Under the pieces are notes generated by a model, which was not told where the DNA came from, searched no databases, and saw only the letters and a list, made by a program, of their open reading frames with translations. This document shows positions 1 to 11,130 of a stretch of 64,000 nucleotides of DNA, one piece after another. The position numbers and the translations under genes are program-made. Source of the DNA: Sternotherus odoratus (taxonomy: Eukaryota; Chordata; Testudines; Kinosternidae); assembly GCA_032164245.1 (NCBI GenBank), contig JAVMKO010000001.1:62354892-62418891 (forward strand), written 5' to 3'. Position 1 is the first letter of the stretch. Every line of letters begins with the position of its first letter.

Positions 1-245
1 CATATCTTTCATTTTTATATCTTTAATATGTCCCCTCTTATTTTTCTCCAGTCTAAACTACACAGTCTCATTCTTTTCAGTCTTTCATAACTTGGAAGTC
101 TCTCTATACTTATCTTTTTTGTTGCCTGTTTCTTAATCCACCGCAATATTCCAGATGAGGAAGTACTCATAGGTTTATATAATGGCATAATCTTTTCTGT
201 CTTTTTAAAAAATATATCCTAATATTTGGTTAGCTTTTCTCAGGT
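1..245 (-). repeat. CR1-like LINE fragment, degenerate
   Basis: The plus strand reads like the antisense of a CR1 reverse-transcriptase C-terminus and 3' region: a 'cccctcttatttttctccag' phrase, then 'gtctttcataacttggaag', then 'cctaatatttggttagcttt'. The same order occurs in the clear CR1 copy at 28165-29128. It is heavily mutated and no open frame survives. Confidence 0.4.
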
Positions 246-291
246 GTCTCAAGTGATTACAGATCACTTTCTATCACTTTTTTTTTAAAAA

Positions 292-465
292 AAGAGGAGT
301 ACTTGTAGCACTTTAGAGACTAACAATTTTATTTGGGCATAAGCTTTCGTGGGCTAAAACCCACAAAAGCTTATGTCCAAATAAATTTGTTAGTCTCTAA
401 AGTGCCACAAATACACCTCATTCTTTTTGTGGATACAGACTAACATGGCTACCACTCTGAAACCT
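292..465 (-). repeat. SINE copy in fold-back (palindromic) form
   Basis: Positions 420-465 carry the antisense of the SINE head (gactaacatggctaccac, a tRNA-type box A region). The body is present twice in opposite orientation: 294-353 is nearly the reverse complement of 361-419, around a 7-base loop. The turning point is the short hairpin (gtgggctaaaacccac) found in ordinary copies such as 2650-2780. Naming it a turtle tRNA-derived SINE is inference. Confidence 0.65.
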
Positions 466-475
466 CTCACTTTTT

Positions 476-957
476 TGCCATTCACCAAGCTTGGAATAGA
501 TCATTTACCATTGGAAACATCTTACTAGGGCAAGGCCCCGTGAGTTTATAATGAGTTTATATGAGTTTATACATTACATTATTAACTTCAAATGCAGAAA
601 TGATACAGTCATACAAATTGGATAATCACGTTCAGCAAATCATAACCTTTCCAATGATATAAAGTATATCTCAATTATGTCATTCATATCATTAGCATAT
701 TATCATAAAGCATATGGAATGCCACGTCACACCTCACCTCAGCGATTACTGCCAAAGGGTTGGTCACCAACCAGTGCAGAGGCAGTAGGCCTAAAATCCC
801 TTTTTGGCTTTGGTTATGCAACCTCCAAGTGTTACCAAACACTGCAATGTCATCCGTGAGTACTGTTCTGGGTTTCTGTTCTCAGGTTGCCTGAAAACAT
901 TTTGGTGTATAGCATTGCTAACATAATGCAGATATCAGTATCTTTTAAAGTGTAGGT
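476..957. other. AT-rich stretch, no gene; possible old repeat
   Basis: Three tandem copies of a gagtttata-type nonamer lie near 541-572. The stretch around 590-735 resembles a dispersed turtle repeat known to me only by its general look (cctttccaatgatat), so no class is given. No coding signal is seen. Confidence 0.3.
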
Positions 958-1145
958 CAGGGCTGGCTCCAGGCATCAGCCTGGGAAGCACGTGCTTGGG
1001 GCAGTCCTTTGTAAGGGGCAGCATTCCGGCCAACATTAGGGAGGCACTTTCTGTTCTGGACGCCATTTTTTTTGCTCAGCCATGCTCCAGCTTTTTTTCG
1101 TTTTTGTTTTTGCTTGGGGCGGCAAAAATGCCGGAGCTGGCCCTG
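958..1145. mobile_element. hAT-type non-autonomous element (188 bp)
   Basis: The ends are imperfect inverted repeats (cagggctggctcc on the left, ggagctggccctg on the right). The flanks carry an 8-bp target duplication with one mismatch (gtgtaggt / gcgtaggt). An 8-bp duplication with CAG...CTG ends is the hAT signature. The interior is GC-rich with a T-run and cannot encode a transposase. Confidence 0.8.
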
Positions 1146-1640
1146 GCGTAGGTGTCTTGGCATTTAGCTACCACGTCCATGGAGCAATTTGCACCAGTTT
1201 CCCCCTCCACACAGCAGTCTAGATTGGTTATGCTTTCTCTGCTATCCTGTATGTGCTTCACAGCTAGAAGCTAATGCTTCCTCCTCTACTCTTCCTGCTC
1301 CCTCTCTCCCAAATGTTTCTCCAGTTCCACAGTTGCCTCTGGATTGCCTCTCTCTGACTGCCTTCCCAACCACACGTCAAAGATACACCTGAACCTGCCT
1401 TTGAGCTTTCACTGATCTCTCCCTAAGACATGGACAAAAATGTCAGGACTGTAGGTGTTAAACTGATGATTCTAAGGAAAGAAGAAGTGAGAGCAGCAGA
1501 ATAAAGACTTAAAAAAACCAGACTTCAACAAACTCAAAGACTTCATAAATATGATCCTATGGGAAGACTATCTAAGGGAAAAGTAGCTCAGGAGAGCTAA
1601 AAGTTTCTAAAAGAGACAATGTTAAAAGCACAACTGCTTT
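1146..1640. other. No recognisable feature
   Basis: Ordinary mixed-composition DNA. Short open frames lack homology, codon structure or splice context. The last part may already belong to the CR1 fragment that follows. Confidence 0.4.
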
Positions 1641-1935
1641 GATCAAGAGGAAGGGGATCAATTGTTCTCCACTCTACCAGCAGTAAGACATGAGGTAATC
1701 AGCTCAGTTTGCAGCCAGGGAGATTTAGGTTGCCTATTTGGTGTTAAACTTTTTTAACTATTAAGGTAGGTAAGAATTGGAACAGGTTACCTAGGAAGGT
1801 TGTGTAAATCCCTTACTTGGAGCTCCAAACACCTGTCAGGAATGAACTAGATACTTTTAATCCTGCCTCAGCACAGGGGAATGGACTAGCTGACCTCTTG
1901 AAGTCCTTTCTACCCTTACATTTCTATGACACTGT
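1641..1935 (+). repeat. CR1 LINE 3' end
   Basis: The sequence follows the end of a CR1 element: a trace of the RT C-terminus (gcagccagggagatttaggt), then ggaacaggttacctagg, caaacacctgtcagg, tcctgcctcagcacagggg and a tail ending acatttctatga. It is 5'-truncated, as most CR1 copies are. The orientation is sense to the plus strand. Confidence 0.75.
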
Positions 1936-2241
1936 TTCTACTAAAGTATCGGCTGTGGGTGACACATAGATTTGGGATGGAGGTATATTTATTTTTACAG
2001 TTGGCTTTCCCCACCCACCCACCCACCCATTTTTCTGACTGGGTCAGAGCCCCAATTGTAAACTGCCCCTGCAGCTCACTGCAAAAAGGCTCCTTTCTAT
2101 GAGTAGAAAATTTTGCCTAGTGGAAGGTCTTCTAATTTGAAAATAGTCTTTGTAAAATGAGCCTTTTATTAATCAAGAGCCTCATGCTTTTGCAGACTAA
2201 CTGCTTCCTTAGAATTATTAATTACTAATATTGGTAGTAAT
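1936..2241. other. No gene; short (CCCA)n run
   Basis: A CCCA/CCAC simple repeat lies near 2009-2030. The eight bases just before 2242 are the target duplication of the next element. Nothing else is seen. Confidence 0.5.
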
Positions 2242-2470
2242 CAGAGGTGAAAGTAAGCCGGTATGCACCAGTATGCCGTACCGGGACCGGCTTCCCTGGG
2301 AGACAATTTAAAGGGCCTGGGGCTCCCAGCAGGACTCTGGTGGCAGCTGGAGCCCGGGGCCCTTTAAATCGCCTCTTCCGGTTGAGGCCATGCCTCTTCC
2401 GGGCGAGGCTCCACCCCCTGATCAGGACTTCTGGCGTACGGGTAAGTCCTTTAACTTACTTTCACCCCTG
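2242..2470. mobile_element. hAT-type non-autonomous element, family A copy 1 (229 bp)
   Basis: The terminal inverted repeats are cagaggtgaaagtaa and ttactttcacccctg. The 8-bp target duplication gtagtaat is perfect on both sides (2234-2241 and 2471-2478). The interior holds palindromic ggccctttaaa modules. Two more family members with different interiors lie at 10397-10701 and 15247-15792. Confidence 0.87.
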
Positions 2471-2649
2471 GTAGTAATAGTTGTATATATTAACAAAGGA
2501 GTCAGTCAAGTAGGAGAGAAGTAAACCTGTAACAACAAAGTAGATGGGAGAATCAAAGAATGAGAGAACAAATTAACAGTAGAGGAATTCAAAATGACCC
2601 TTCTGTTAGAGGGTTTTTTCTGGAGACATTCAGTGCCACAGTAGTAGAG

Positions 2650-2780
2650 AATCAGAGAGGTAGCCGTGTTAGTCTGGAATAGCAGAGGTAACAAAGTCCT
2701 GTGGCACCTTAAAGACTAACTATAAAGTTTTGAAGCATAAGCTTTCGTGGGCTAATACCCACTTCGTCAGATGCAAGCAA
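2650..2780 (+). repeat. SINE (turtle-type, tRNA-like head)
   Basis: The copy begins atcagagaggtagccgtgtt, a box A-like Pol III head, continues through ggcaccttaaagactaac, and ends in gcccac/cccacttcgtcagatg. It is flanked by an exact 8-bp direct repeat, tagtagag, at 2642-2649 and 2781-2788. This is the cleanest copy in the window. I cannot place it in a named family without a search. Confidence 0.78.
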
Positions 2781-2788
2781 TAGTAGAG

Positions 2789-3715
2789 GAAGCACATACA
2801 GGGAATGATTCAGGGTTGAGTATTGGTGTGCCAGACAGCACTGGGAAAGGGGGTCAAGAGAGTCTATTCAAAGACAATATTGGCATAAAGTAGGAAACCA
2901 CTGTCCTACTTTTTCCACCTGAACTAAAAACCCCTGTATATATAGCATTCTAATCTGAATATTGAGATATTTAATTTTCAGAGTGGTATATTTGTATTAT
3001 AAAACCCATCCTAATGGCAAAAACAACTGCATTCTGATAGAGCCATAATGTGACCTATAATAACCTGATAACTTATGCAGATGTTACACTGAGTTCAGTA
3101 TGGTCTAACCTCTCTCTTTTCCAGAGCATGTTTAGCTTAAATGTTTTGTGAAGTGCATTTAGAGAGAAAAATTATATGAGGAATTATAGCATAGTTGGGA
3201 ATAAAAGTATTCTGATTTAAAATTGAGGCATATTGTGGAGGGACCATCTATCATCATAAACTCAGGAGACAGGTTTTAGCAAGTGGCTTGTGTTAGTATT
3301 CAGGTGCTTGTTTTATATTTTTTCGTGTTTCTGCTATGTTATCCCCTTGGCACTCATTAAGCCTTGTCTTCCTACAGCAGACTATCCACTCAGGCATGAA
3401 TAATCTAAGGGGTAAGCAGAATGTTGATATAAATATGTGAATGTCTATTACAAGAAGTATGAAATTAATATATAATTTTTTAAAAAAGACAGAGCACAAA
3501 TAACCCCTAAGTGAAACTCAGACAATTTTGACAAAGATTGTGTGTTTCTCTTGTACGGTGTTTATTAGATTCTAACTCTAAAACATCTTAGAGTTCAGTG
3601 AAAATAGATAACTCAATGGGTGGGTAATGGGCTATTGAATATTTCAGCTCTTCCTCGCTGTCCTTAAGAGGGAGGCAATTATAAATTAAAGGAGTTTGAT
3701 TCTCCACTGCTTTGC
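2789..3715. other. No recognisable feature
   Basis: AT-rich DNA without long open frames, repeat ends or RNA-like structure that I can support. Confidence 0.4.
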
Positions 3716-3727
3716 ACTTTATTTAAA

Positions 3728-3910
3728 CATACAGACGCTCTCAGGGTTGTGAAAGACCCAACTTACGCAAATCCACACTTATGAAAAAAGTTCTGTAAGC
3801 GAAAAATAGGCTTTTTTTGCCTAATAGTCAGAGATATGTTTCTGATTTATGCAACATTCAACCTGCACAAAACATTCCGGAACAGAATGCTTGCATAAGT
3901 CAGGGAGTGT
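3728..3910. repeat. Possible pogo/Tigger-like small DNA element
   Basis: The block has inverted-repeat character: cccaacttacgcaaat near the left end and gcttgcataagtcaggg near the right end are imperfect reverse complements, as are inner pieces (ttctgtaagcg / cgcaaat). The acttacgcaa core resembles Tigger-type ends. Exact ends and a TA duplication could not be fixed. Confidence 0.35.
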
Positions 3911-4255
3911 TTGTTTACAGTTGTGCAATGTGTGTACATGAGGGGTAAAATCTGAATTGATACAGTTCTACAAAGCTGTAAGCATTGGCATGCCATCTTT
4001 GAATGCAAGGTCTGCATTGCATTCCCCCAGACTGGCTGTGCTCACAGGACAATTCTGTCCAGCCTCTAAACACACATGCCATGTAATAGTACAAAATGCC
4101 ATCCTCTGCACAGCATGACATTGCATGCACTGTACATGGGAGGTGATGCCACATGGGGGAATGTCATTTTACATGCAAATTTGTAAAATTGCATGCCTGA
4201 CTAAAAATGTCACAGCAAGCCACTGGCAGCTAGACATCTCAATCTAAGCATGTGC
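3911..4255. other. No recognisable feature
   Basis: Unremarkable sequence with no coding or repeat signature that I recognise. Confidence 0.4.
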
Positions 4256-5229
4256 CTAGGCCCACCTCTTTTCAGCAACATACAGATGAAGGTTCCACCA
4301 CCACCCTGGGTAACCCATTCCAGTGCTTCACCACCCTCCTAGTGAAATAGCATTTCCTAATATCCAACCTAGAGCTCCACTGCTGCAACTTGAGACCATT
4401 GCTCCTTGTTCTGTCATCTGCCGCCACTGAGAACAGTCTAGCTTCATCCTCTTTGGAGCCCCACTTCAGGTAGTTGAAAACTGCTATCGAATCCCACCTC
4501 ACTCTTCTCTTCTGCAGACTAAATAAGACCAGTTCCCTCAGCCTCTCCTCATAAGTCATGTGCCCCAACCCTCTAATTATTTTCATTGCCCTTTGCTGGA
4601 CTCTTTTCAATTTGTCCACAACCTTTCAGTAGTGGGGAGCACAAAATTAGATGCAGTACTCTAGATGTGGCCTCACCAGTGCCTTACAGAGGGGAATAAT
4701 CACTTCCCTTGATCTACTGGCAATACTTCTACTAATGCAACCCAGTATGCCATTAGCCTTCACTGTTGACTCATATCCAGCTTCTCATCCACTGTAATCC
4801 CCTGGTTCTTTTCTGCGGAACTGCCGCTTAACCAGTCGGTCCCCAGCCTGTAGCGGTGCATGGTATTCTTCCTTCCTAAGTGTAGAACTCTGCACTTGTC
4901 CTTGTTGAACCTCATCAGATTTCATTTGGCCCAATCCTCCAATTGGTCTAGTTCGCTCTGAACACTGGAGGGTAGAGATAGGGTATCTGCCTCTCTCCCC
5001 AGCTTAGTGTCATCCATGAACTTGCTGAGGGTGCAATCTATCCCATCATCCAGATCATTAATGAAGATGTTGAACAAAACTGTCCCCAGAACTGACGCTG
5101 GGGTACTCTGCTTGATACTGGCTGCCAACTAGACATGGAGCCGTTAATCACTACCCCTTGAGCCCAATAATCTAGCCAGCTTTCTATTCACCTTATAGTC
5201 CATTCATCCAATCCATACTTTTTAAAGTA
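4256..5229 (-). pseudogene. CR1 LINE reverse transcriptase, C-terminal half and 3' region
   Basis: On the minus strand, translation at 5128-4922 gives the RT catalytic region (VLGTVLFNIFINDLDDGI, then LSKFMDDTKLG, where CR1 normally has FADD). At 4619-4272 it gives the CR1 C-terminus (RVQQRAMKIIRGLGHMTYEE, then VVKHWNGLPRVVVE). Stops and frameshifts separate the pieces, so it is dead. The copy continues at 6247-6560. The two parts are one CR1 split by the Tigger-like element between them. Confidence 0.92.
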
Positions 5230-6246
5230 CAGTGAAACCTCGATTTAACGGACTAATTCGGGCGAGGGGGTGTCCGTTAAATCCGAAAGTCCGTTATTTA
5301 ATAATTTTTTAAAATTATTAAATAACAGGACTTTCGGATTTAACGGACACCCTCTCGCCCGAATTAATCCGTTATATCACGGTTTTACCGTCAGCCCGCC
5401 TACCCCCGGCTCAAACGGTGGCGGCTGCGGCGCGCGGGCTGAGAGCCCGCAGGGTCCCGGCTCCCGGGACCCTTCACAAACCGAGCATGGTGCCGGGGGC
5501 CGGGCAGCAGCCCGCCCCCGGCTCAATCCGTGGCGCGTGGGCTGAGAGACCTGCAGGGTCCTGGCTCCCGGGACCCTGCAGGGAGGGTGAGTGCTGCCGG
5601 GGGCCAGGCGGCAGCCCGCCCCCGGCTCAATCCGCGGCGGCTGAGAGCCCCGCAGGGTCCCGGCTTCCGGGACCCTGCAGGGAGGGTGAGTGCTGCTGGG
5701 GGCCAGGCGGCAGCCCGCCCCCGGCTCAATCCGCGGCGGCTGCCGCGCGCGGGCTGAGAGCCCCGCAGGGTCCCGGGACCCTGCAAGGAGGGTGAGTGCT
5801 GCCGGGGGCCAGGCGGCAGCCCGCCCCCGGCTCAATCCGCGGCGGCTGAGAGCCCCGCAGGGTCCCGGCTCCCGGGACCCTGCAGGGAGGGTGAGTGCTG
5901 CTGGGGGCCAGGCGGCAGCCCGCCCCCGGCTCAATCCACGGCGGCTGCTGCGCGCGGGCTGAGAGCCCCGCAGGGTCCCGGCTCCCGGGACCCTGCAAGG
6001 AGGGTGAGTGCTTTCACTCACCAGCGGCAGCACAGAGCGGACACTCTGTCCGCACGGGTCCCGGCTCCCGGGACCCGCCAGCAAGCCTAGCTGCTGTGGG
6101 GAGCCGGGCGGCAAGCCCCCCCCCCTTCAGCCTCGGGCAGCAGCAGGGAGCCCACAGCCAGCCCTCCAGAAACGGACTTCGGATGCATCAGACTCTGAAA
6201 AATTTTGTCCGTTGCATCCGAAGTCCGTTAAATGGAGGTTTCACTG
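5230..6246. mobile_element. Tigger/pogo-like non-autonomous DNA transposon, copy 1 (1,017 bp)
   Basis: The terminal inverted repeats are 25 bp with one mismatch. The left end begins cagtgaaacctcgatttaac and the right end closes ggaggtttcactg. TA lies on both sides (5228-5229 and 6247-6248), as expected for the Tc1/mariner superfamily. The left 161 bp (5230-5390) form a near-perfect palindrome on their own, and the rest is a GC-rich tandem array. There is no transposase frame, so it depended on a transposase made elsewhere. It sits inside a CR1 copy and is younger than it. A second copy in the same orientation starts at 63458. Confidence 0.87.
5440..6015. repeat. GC-rich tandem repeat, about 100-113 bp unit, 5 copies
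   Basis: The phrase gagggtgagtgctg recurs near 5585, 5685, 5788, 5889 and 6002. Each unit contains gcccgcccccggctcaatcc and the self-complementary gcagggtcccgg / ccgggaccctgc, able to fold into a 12-bp stem. Unit length alternates with presence or absence of a ctgccgcgcgcggg segment. Long overlapping open frames on both strands come from composition and periodicity and are not genes. Confidence 0.85.
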
Positions 6247-6560
6247 TATGTCATTCTTAGCTGGCAAGAATACTGCGGGAGACTGTATCAAAATCTTTGC
6301 TAAAGTCAAGGAATAACACATGCACTGCTTTCCCCATATCCACAGAGCTAGTTATCTCATCATAGAAGTCCATCAGGTTGGTCAGGCATGATTTGCCCTC
6401 GGTGAATCCATGTTGACTGTTCCTGATCATCTTCCTCTCCTCCAAGTGCTTCAAAATGGATTCCTTGAGAACCTGCTTCATGATTTTTCCAGGAGACTGA
6501 GGTGAGGCTGACCGGTCTGTAGTTCCCCGGATCCTCCTTCTTCCCTTTTTTAAAAGATGG
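6247..6560 (-). pseudogene. CR1 LINE reverse transcriptase, middle part
   Basis: Minus-strand translation gives SPGKIMKQVLKESILKHLEE, then SQHGFTEGKSCLTNLMDFYD, then VLFLDFSKDFDTVS, the RT fingers and first catalytic aspartate region of CR1 (usual form YLDFSKAFDTV). It reads straight on into 5229-4256 once the inserted element is disregarded. The 5' end is truncated near 6560. Confidence 0.9.
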
Positions 6561-6893
6561 GTATTAAGTCCCATTAACTGAATGTTGCTGCTTAGATATT
6601 TTTCTGAATCTGAATCTAATTGACTACATAAAGAGCAAGACAATGAAGAATCAGACACAAGTCAAAATTTGTGGTTTTAAATAAATGGCTGGGAGCCAGA
6701 CTCTCTCCTCACACTTGTTTAAATCAAGAATAACGCCACTGATATCAATGGAACTATTACACTAGTGTTAGAGGATAGCCCTGAGAAACTTTGGTTCTAT
6801 TGCTGGATCTTCCACAGATGTCCTGTTTGATCAAAGCACAGAGGGCCTGATTCTGAATACAGTAGTGTAAATAGGAATTATTCCATTGGGATT
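6561..6893. other. No gene; weak old palindromic-repeat traces
   Basis: Around 6685-6790 and 6840-6890 the sequence resembles degraded 'supply of atgg-aact' palindromic repeats (tcaatggaactattacac; gcctgattctgaatacagta) that recur in turtle DNA. The similarity is too weak for a firm call. Confidence 0.3.
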
Positions 6894-6894
6894 A

Positions 6895-7125
6895 ATTGTC
6901 TATACGGACAGAGTGCTTGGCAAACTGGGGTGCAGTAGCCTGCTGCATGAACCCTTCTACCGCACACTAAAAGTTCTGTAGTGTATTTTGATCTACTGCG
7001 GTTTGAAATGGGAGTAGATCAAAGAACACTAGGGAACTTTTAGTGGACACAGTAGTGTGTCAGGCAAGTGTACTGTGGATTTACACCCCACTTACTGCAC
7101 ACTAGCTATCTGTACAGACAAACCC
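6895..7125. mobile_element. Small fold-back DNA element
   Basis: The outer ends tgtctatacggacag (6897 on) and ctatctgtacagaca (to 7120) are imperfect inverted repeats. The centre is itself a hairpin: actaaaagttct and ttttgatctac pair with gtagatcaaag and aacttttagtg (about 6967-7043). Size and structure fit a Harbinger-like or related MITE. The target duplication is unclear. Confidence 0.48.
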
Positions 7126-7138
7126 AAAGGCTTCTACC

Positions 7139-7280
7139 ATTTTGTGCTTCAGTTTCCTCATCTATAAAATGAGGGCTCTGATACTTAATGCCTCTCTCAC
7201 AGTGGTATTGTGAGGATAAATACATTTGTAGAGTTGTTCAGAGTCCTCAGATGGAAGGCATTCTAAGTACAAGTTATTAA
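7139..7280 (+). repeat. MIR SINE fragment
   Basis: The MIR body is recognisable: tgcttcagtttcctcatct, then ataaaatgaggg, then ggtattgtgaggataaata. MIR is an ancient amniote-wide SINE. The box A/B head is missing. Confidence 0.65.
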
Positions 7281-8240
7281 CTAGGAACAACTTGGCAATC
7301 AAGACATCTACAATTCACCTGACAATACTCTGGCATGTCAAATGTGCAATTAATTCAGAACTCATGGAAAGTGAAATACAGAGAAAAATACCAAGCCTTT
7401 TAATCTGTCTCTGAACAAAGATGATAATTTACCCTCTATCAAGAAAAGGAGCTTCAAAAAATAACCCCCCACCTCAGAAACTGTAATTGCCTGCAATCAA
7501 GCTTAAAAGGCAGAAAAACGAATTAGATCTGACCATTGAAATATACAGAAATTTAATGAAAATCAATTAGAAAGTCTTTATATGTTCAAAAATCTATCTA
7601 ATCACTGAAAAACAATACCAAAAATAAATGCTTATTTCAGAAGAGAAGACCAGATGACTAGGGAAACAGAAGACCATGTTAATGATCAGAATCAACCTTT
7701 TGACTAACTGACTAGACAAAAATTGTTCATAAACAATGCTATTTTCTGGAATTTGGGGATGGACAGATTTCAAAGATATGAGTGATATAGAAAGTGGAAT
7801 GAACGTCTCTTTGCTTTCATTGCCAACCCTTTGACAGGAAATGTAACAGAGTTTGGATAGCTTGTTAGTATAAAAGAAAAATTGAAGCCGTAGTAGGGCT
7901 CAATGGTGCAACCATTTTTTTTATAATTGTCTGACACTAGCTGATCATTATGACACAAAGATATAACTGAGGAAACCATAATTGGTTTATGACAGTTTAT
8001 GAAGTCTCATAATAACCTAAAAATTCTTCCTCTAATTAAAATACTGACACGGCAAGAACAGAACAGCTTTTTATGATTTCAGAGTTTCATAGAAGCTGGA
8101 CAAAACATTAGTAACAATTTTTCTCCCTTGAAATATACCTCCTTTCATATTTGCAAAATGTTCCAAAATGGCAGGCAATTTTTCAATAATTCTAAATTCT
8201 TTGAAAATGCATGTAAAACATAATTCTACAAAGGACGGGA
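7281..8240. other. No recognisable feature
   Basis: A/T-rich sequence. Short open frames show no domain or splice support. Confidence 0.4.
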
Positions 8241-9300
8241 GTAAGTGACAACCTGTACTCTTATGTTCACCCTTTTTACAAAACTATGATAAATTTTGTA
8301 CCAAGTATGCCACATGAAATATCCTTTGAAAATTCATTATCTGCTGAATATGATTGACCTGGTAAAATACATGTGGCAGCATTGTATGTAAAGTTATAAC
8401 ATTCAACTCTATAAGGCATGTTCCAAGTCTGAGGAAACAGCTTAAGACCAATTCCCCAGAGACAAAAGGCTAGCCAACACCGCAGCCAGGAGTAGACAAA
8501 ATCAAATGAACTAACACCTGGTAAGTGGCCATTCTTTGGTAGAAAGAAGGGTGTGAGTGAGAATTTTACATATTGGCAATGGAGCAGTTTGGGGTTCCCA
8601 TGTAAATAGATTGGCTGTCCCCAGAACCCCAGCTGGAGATGATTCTCAAAGAGACAGAAAAGATATAAAAATGAGGAACAGAGACTCCAAATCACCTCTC
8701 TCCTTCCTTTCTTCCTGTTCACAGCATCAATGACACCTGAAGAAACACTGAACTGGAGGAGGGAGCCTGACTGAAATTCAGTCAGTAAAAGTATGTGGTG
8801 AGAGAAACCTTTGCTTTACATTTATTTAGCTTGGTAAGTTAGGTATTAGTTTGCATCTTACCGTTTATTTCTTTGTAACCAATTCTGACTTTTATGCCTC
8901 ATTATTTGTAATCAATTAAATCCATCTTTCTGTAGTTAGTATACTTGTTTTATCATTTTATCTAAGCCAGTGTGTTTGGACTGAAATGTTTGGGAAACTT
9001 CATTTGAAATAACAGAGTTTGTTCATATCATTTTCTATTAATGAAATGACAGACTTTCTATGAGCTTGTATTGTCCAGGAGGATACCGGGCAGTACAAGA
9101 CTCATCTTTCTGGGGACAAGTCTGGAACTGGGAATTTGCTGGTGTCACTCTACTGTGTAATTCAAGGGTGGAAGGCTGGCTGGTTGAAGGACTCTTGCAA
9201 TGTAGGTGGGGGATAATTTACATGCTGGAGGCTGTGTGTGAGCCAGCCAGGAGTGGCTTCTCTCACAGCGAATCAGTGTAAAATGCTTGTGGAAAACTGA
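8241..9300. repeat. Possible LTR-derived dispersed repeat
   Basis: The stretch has a TATA-like gatataaaaatgagg (near 8662), a later AT-rich section with ATTAAA signals (8915-8960), and phrases (gagcttgtattgtccaggag) that I associate with repeated turtle sequence. Neither TG...CA ends nor target duplications could be placed. The minus-strand frame at 8722-8276 shows no domain. Confidence 0.28.
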
Positions 9301-10329
9301 GGGGACACCGCAGTTCAACAGTCCATATTGTACCCTGGAGAATATCACAGACTGTAAAACAGAAACAACAAAAAACCCCAATTGTTTCTGAGTTACTGTC
9401 TCTGATTTTAAACTGGATTTTAGTTGATCATCAAAGTCAGATGGTAATGGCTCCAGTTCCCTGAATAAATGAGCAATTTGGTCAATAGGGTTAGCAACAG
9501 CCATTTTGACTCGGAGGAAGTAGATTCATTTTATGTACACTCTCTGAACCATTCATAAATAATGGATAGTGATCAGAAGTGGCTCTGTGTTGCACCCTGA
9601 TGTAGTGTTTGAGGGAGAAAAAGGAGCAGGAAAAGACTTTTTATTTTGAGTTAGAGACTTGTGTGTTAAAATATTGTTCAAAGTTGAGCAACTGAGTACT
9701 AAAGTGAAGTTGTAGGTATCTATCTGTTGAACAGAAACTGATGAAAAATAAGGAATTGTTCCTTCTCTGCATGGGACAATGAAATGTGTGGCTGGTGACT
9801 TCTTATGCTTTCGGTTTCATCTCCTTGCTAAATCTGATTTTTTTAAATTGTTCTCATAGGATGATTGAAATAATGGCTGTGGACTGACCCAGGACCTCAG
9901 ATGTCTTCAAATACCTGTGGACCTGCTCACTGATTGGATATAGTTTTGGATCCATGGATTTTTTGTGTGCTTCAGATTGCTGGAATGGTGCATAAAGGTT
10001 GAACTGACTGAGTGATGCCAGTGACTTTGGAAGGAATATTGTGAATGATTTGCCAAAAGACTCCTAAGGTGCAGTTCCAAGGGGAAGGAACCAGCCAGGC
10101 CACCATCTTCAACAACTGAAGAAAAAGAAGAAGCAAGTTTGCTTTCTTCTGGCCATTGGTTTTAAACCATTGTTTGCTGCTGTCCTGGCTGCTACTATAG
10201 CTGCTGGTTCTGGCCTTTGGCCATGTGATGCAACCATGCCTGACAAAAAAAAAAGGCCTCCATTTCCTCTGTTCTCCTGACTGTTTATCAAGGCCTAGGA
10301 GTCCAGCAACAAACAGCATCTAAGATTCA
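9301..10329. other. No recognisable feature
   Basis: Mixed-composition DNA without coding or repeat structure that I can support. Confidence 0.4.
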
Positions 10330-11130
10330 ACACCTTTAACAGATTTTGAGACCAGGAGGGACCACTGTGATCATCTAGGCTGGCCTCCTGTGTAACCGGG
10401 GGTGAAAGTAACTTAAAGGACTTACCGGTATGCATGAGCTGGGGGAGGGGCTCAATCGTAAGAGGCATGGCCTCAACTGGAAGAGGTGGGGCCTTTAAAT
10501 CCCTGGGCCCTTTAAATCAATATTAAAGGGCCTGGGGCTCTGACTGTGGAGCCCCGGGCCCTTTAAATCGCTGCCAGCTGCAGACGTGGCTGGGAGCCCT
10601 GGGGCCCTTGATATCGCTGGCCTAGGGAGGCCGGTCCCGTACGGGGCACTGGTTCTTGCCAGTATGCCGGACCAGACTGGATCAGTTTACTTTCACCTCT
10701 GTGTGTAACACAGGTCATAGATCCTCCCCCACAATAATTCCTATTTGAACTAGATTATATTTAAGAAAAAACACACCTAGATTTTTTTAAATGGTCAGTG
10801 ATGGAGAATCCACCACAAACTTTGGTAAACTGTTCAAATGGTTGATTACCCTCACTGTTAGAATTTTATGCCTTATTTCTAGTGTGAACTTATCTAGTTT
10901 CAGCTGCCAATCATTTGATATTATTAAACTTTTGTCTGCTAGATTAAGGAGCCCATTATCAAATATTTGTTCCCCATGTAGATATTTATAGGCTGTAATC
11001 AAGTCACCTTAACCTTCTTTTTGGTACACTGAATAGATTTGAGCTCCTTGAGTCTATCACTGTAAGGAATATTTTCTAATTTTTAATCATTCTCTTCTGT
11101 GAACCCTCTCCAACTTATCAATGTTATTCT
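10330..11130 (-). repeat. CR1 LINE 3' end (second subfamily), split by a hAT element
   Basis: Plus-strand text such as gaccaggagggaccactgtg, then taattcctatttgaactag, then gatggagaatccaccacaaa, is the antisense of a CR1 3' end. Minus-strand translation at 11002-10787 includes YKYLHGEQIFDNGLLNLADK and INHLNSLPKFVVDSPS, the usual CR1 C-terminus. The hAT element at 10397-10701 interrupts it with an exact target duplication, so the CR1 is the older. Confidence 0.82.
10397..10701. mobile_element. hAT-type non-autonomous element, family A copy 2 (305 bp)
   Basis: The ends match the copy at 2242 (gggggtgaaagtaac / gtttactttcacctctg). The 8-bp duplication tgtgtaac is exact at 10389-10396 and 10702-10709. 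Three gggccctttaaa-type modules fill the interior. It is inserted in a CR1 LINE. Confidence 0.88.

Noticed and set aside
5377..6114. Long overlapping open frames on both strands (up to 245 codons) in the GC-rich array
   Set aside because: They arise from a GC-rich tandem repeat whose unit lacks stop codons. Mirror frames exist on the other strand, and the whole array lies between transposon ends.
8276..8722. 148-codon minus-strand open frame
   Set aside because: No recognisable domain, no splice or promoter context, and the region has repeat-like features.
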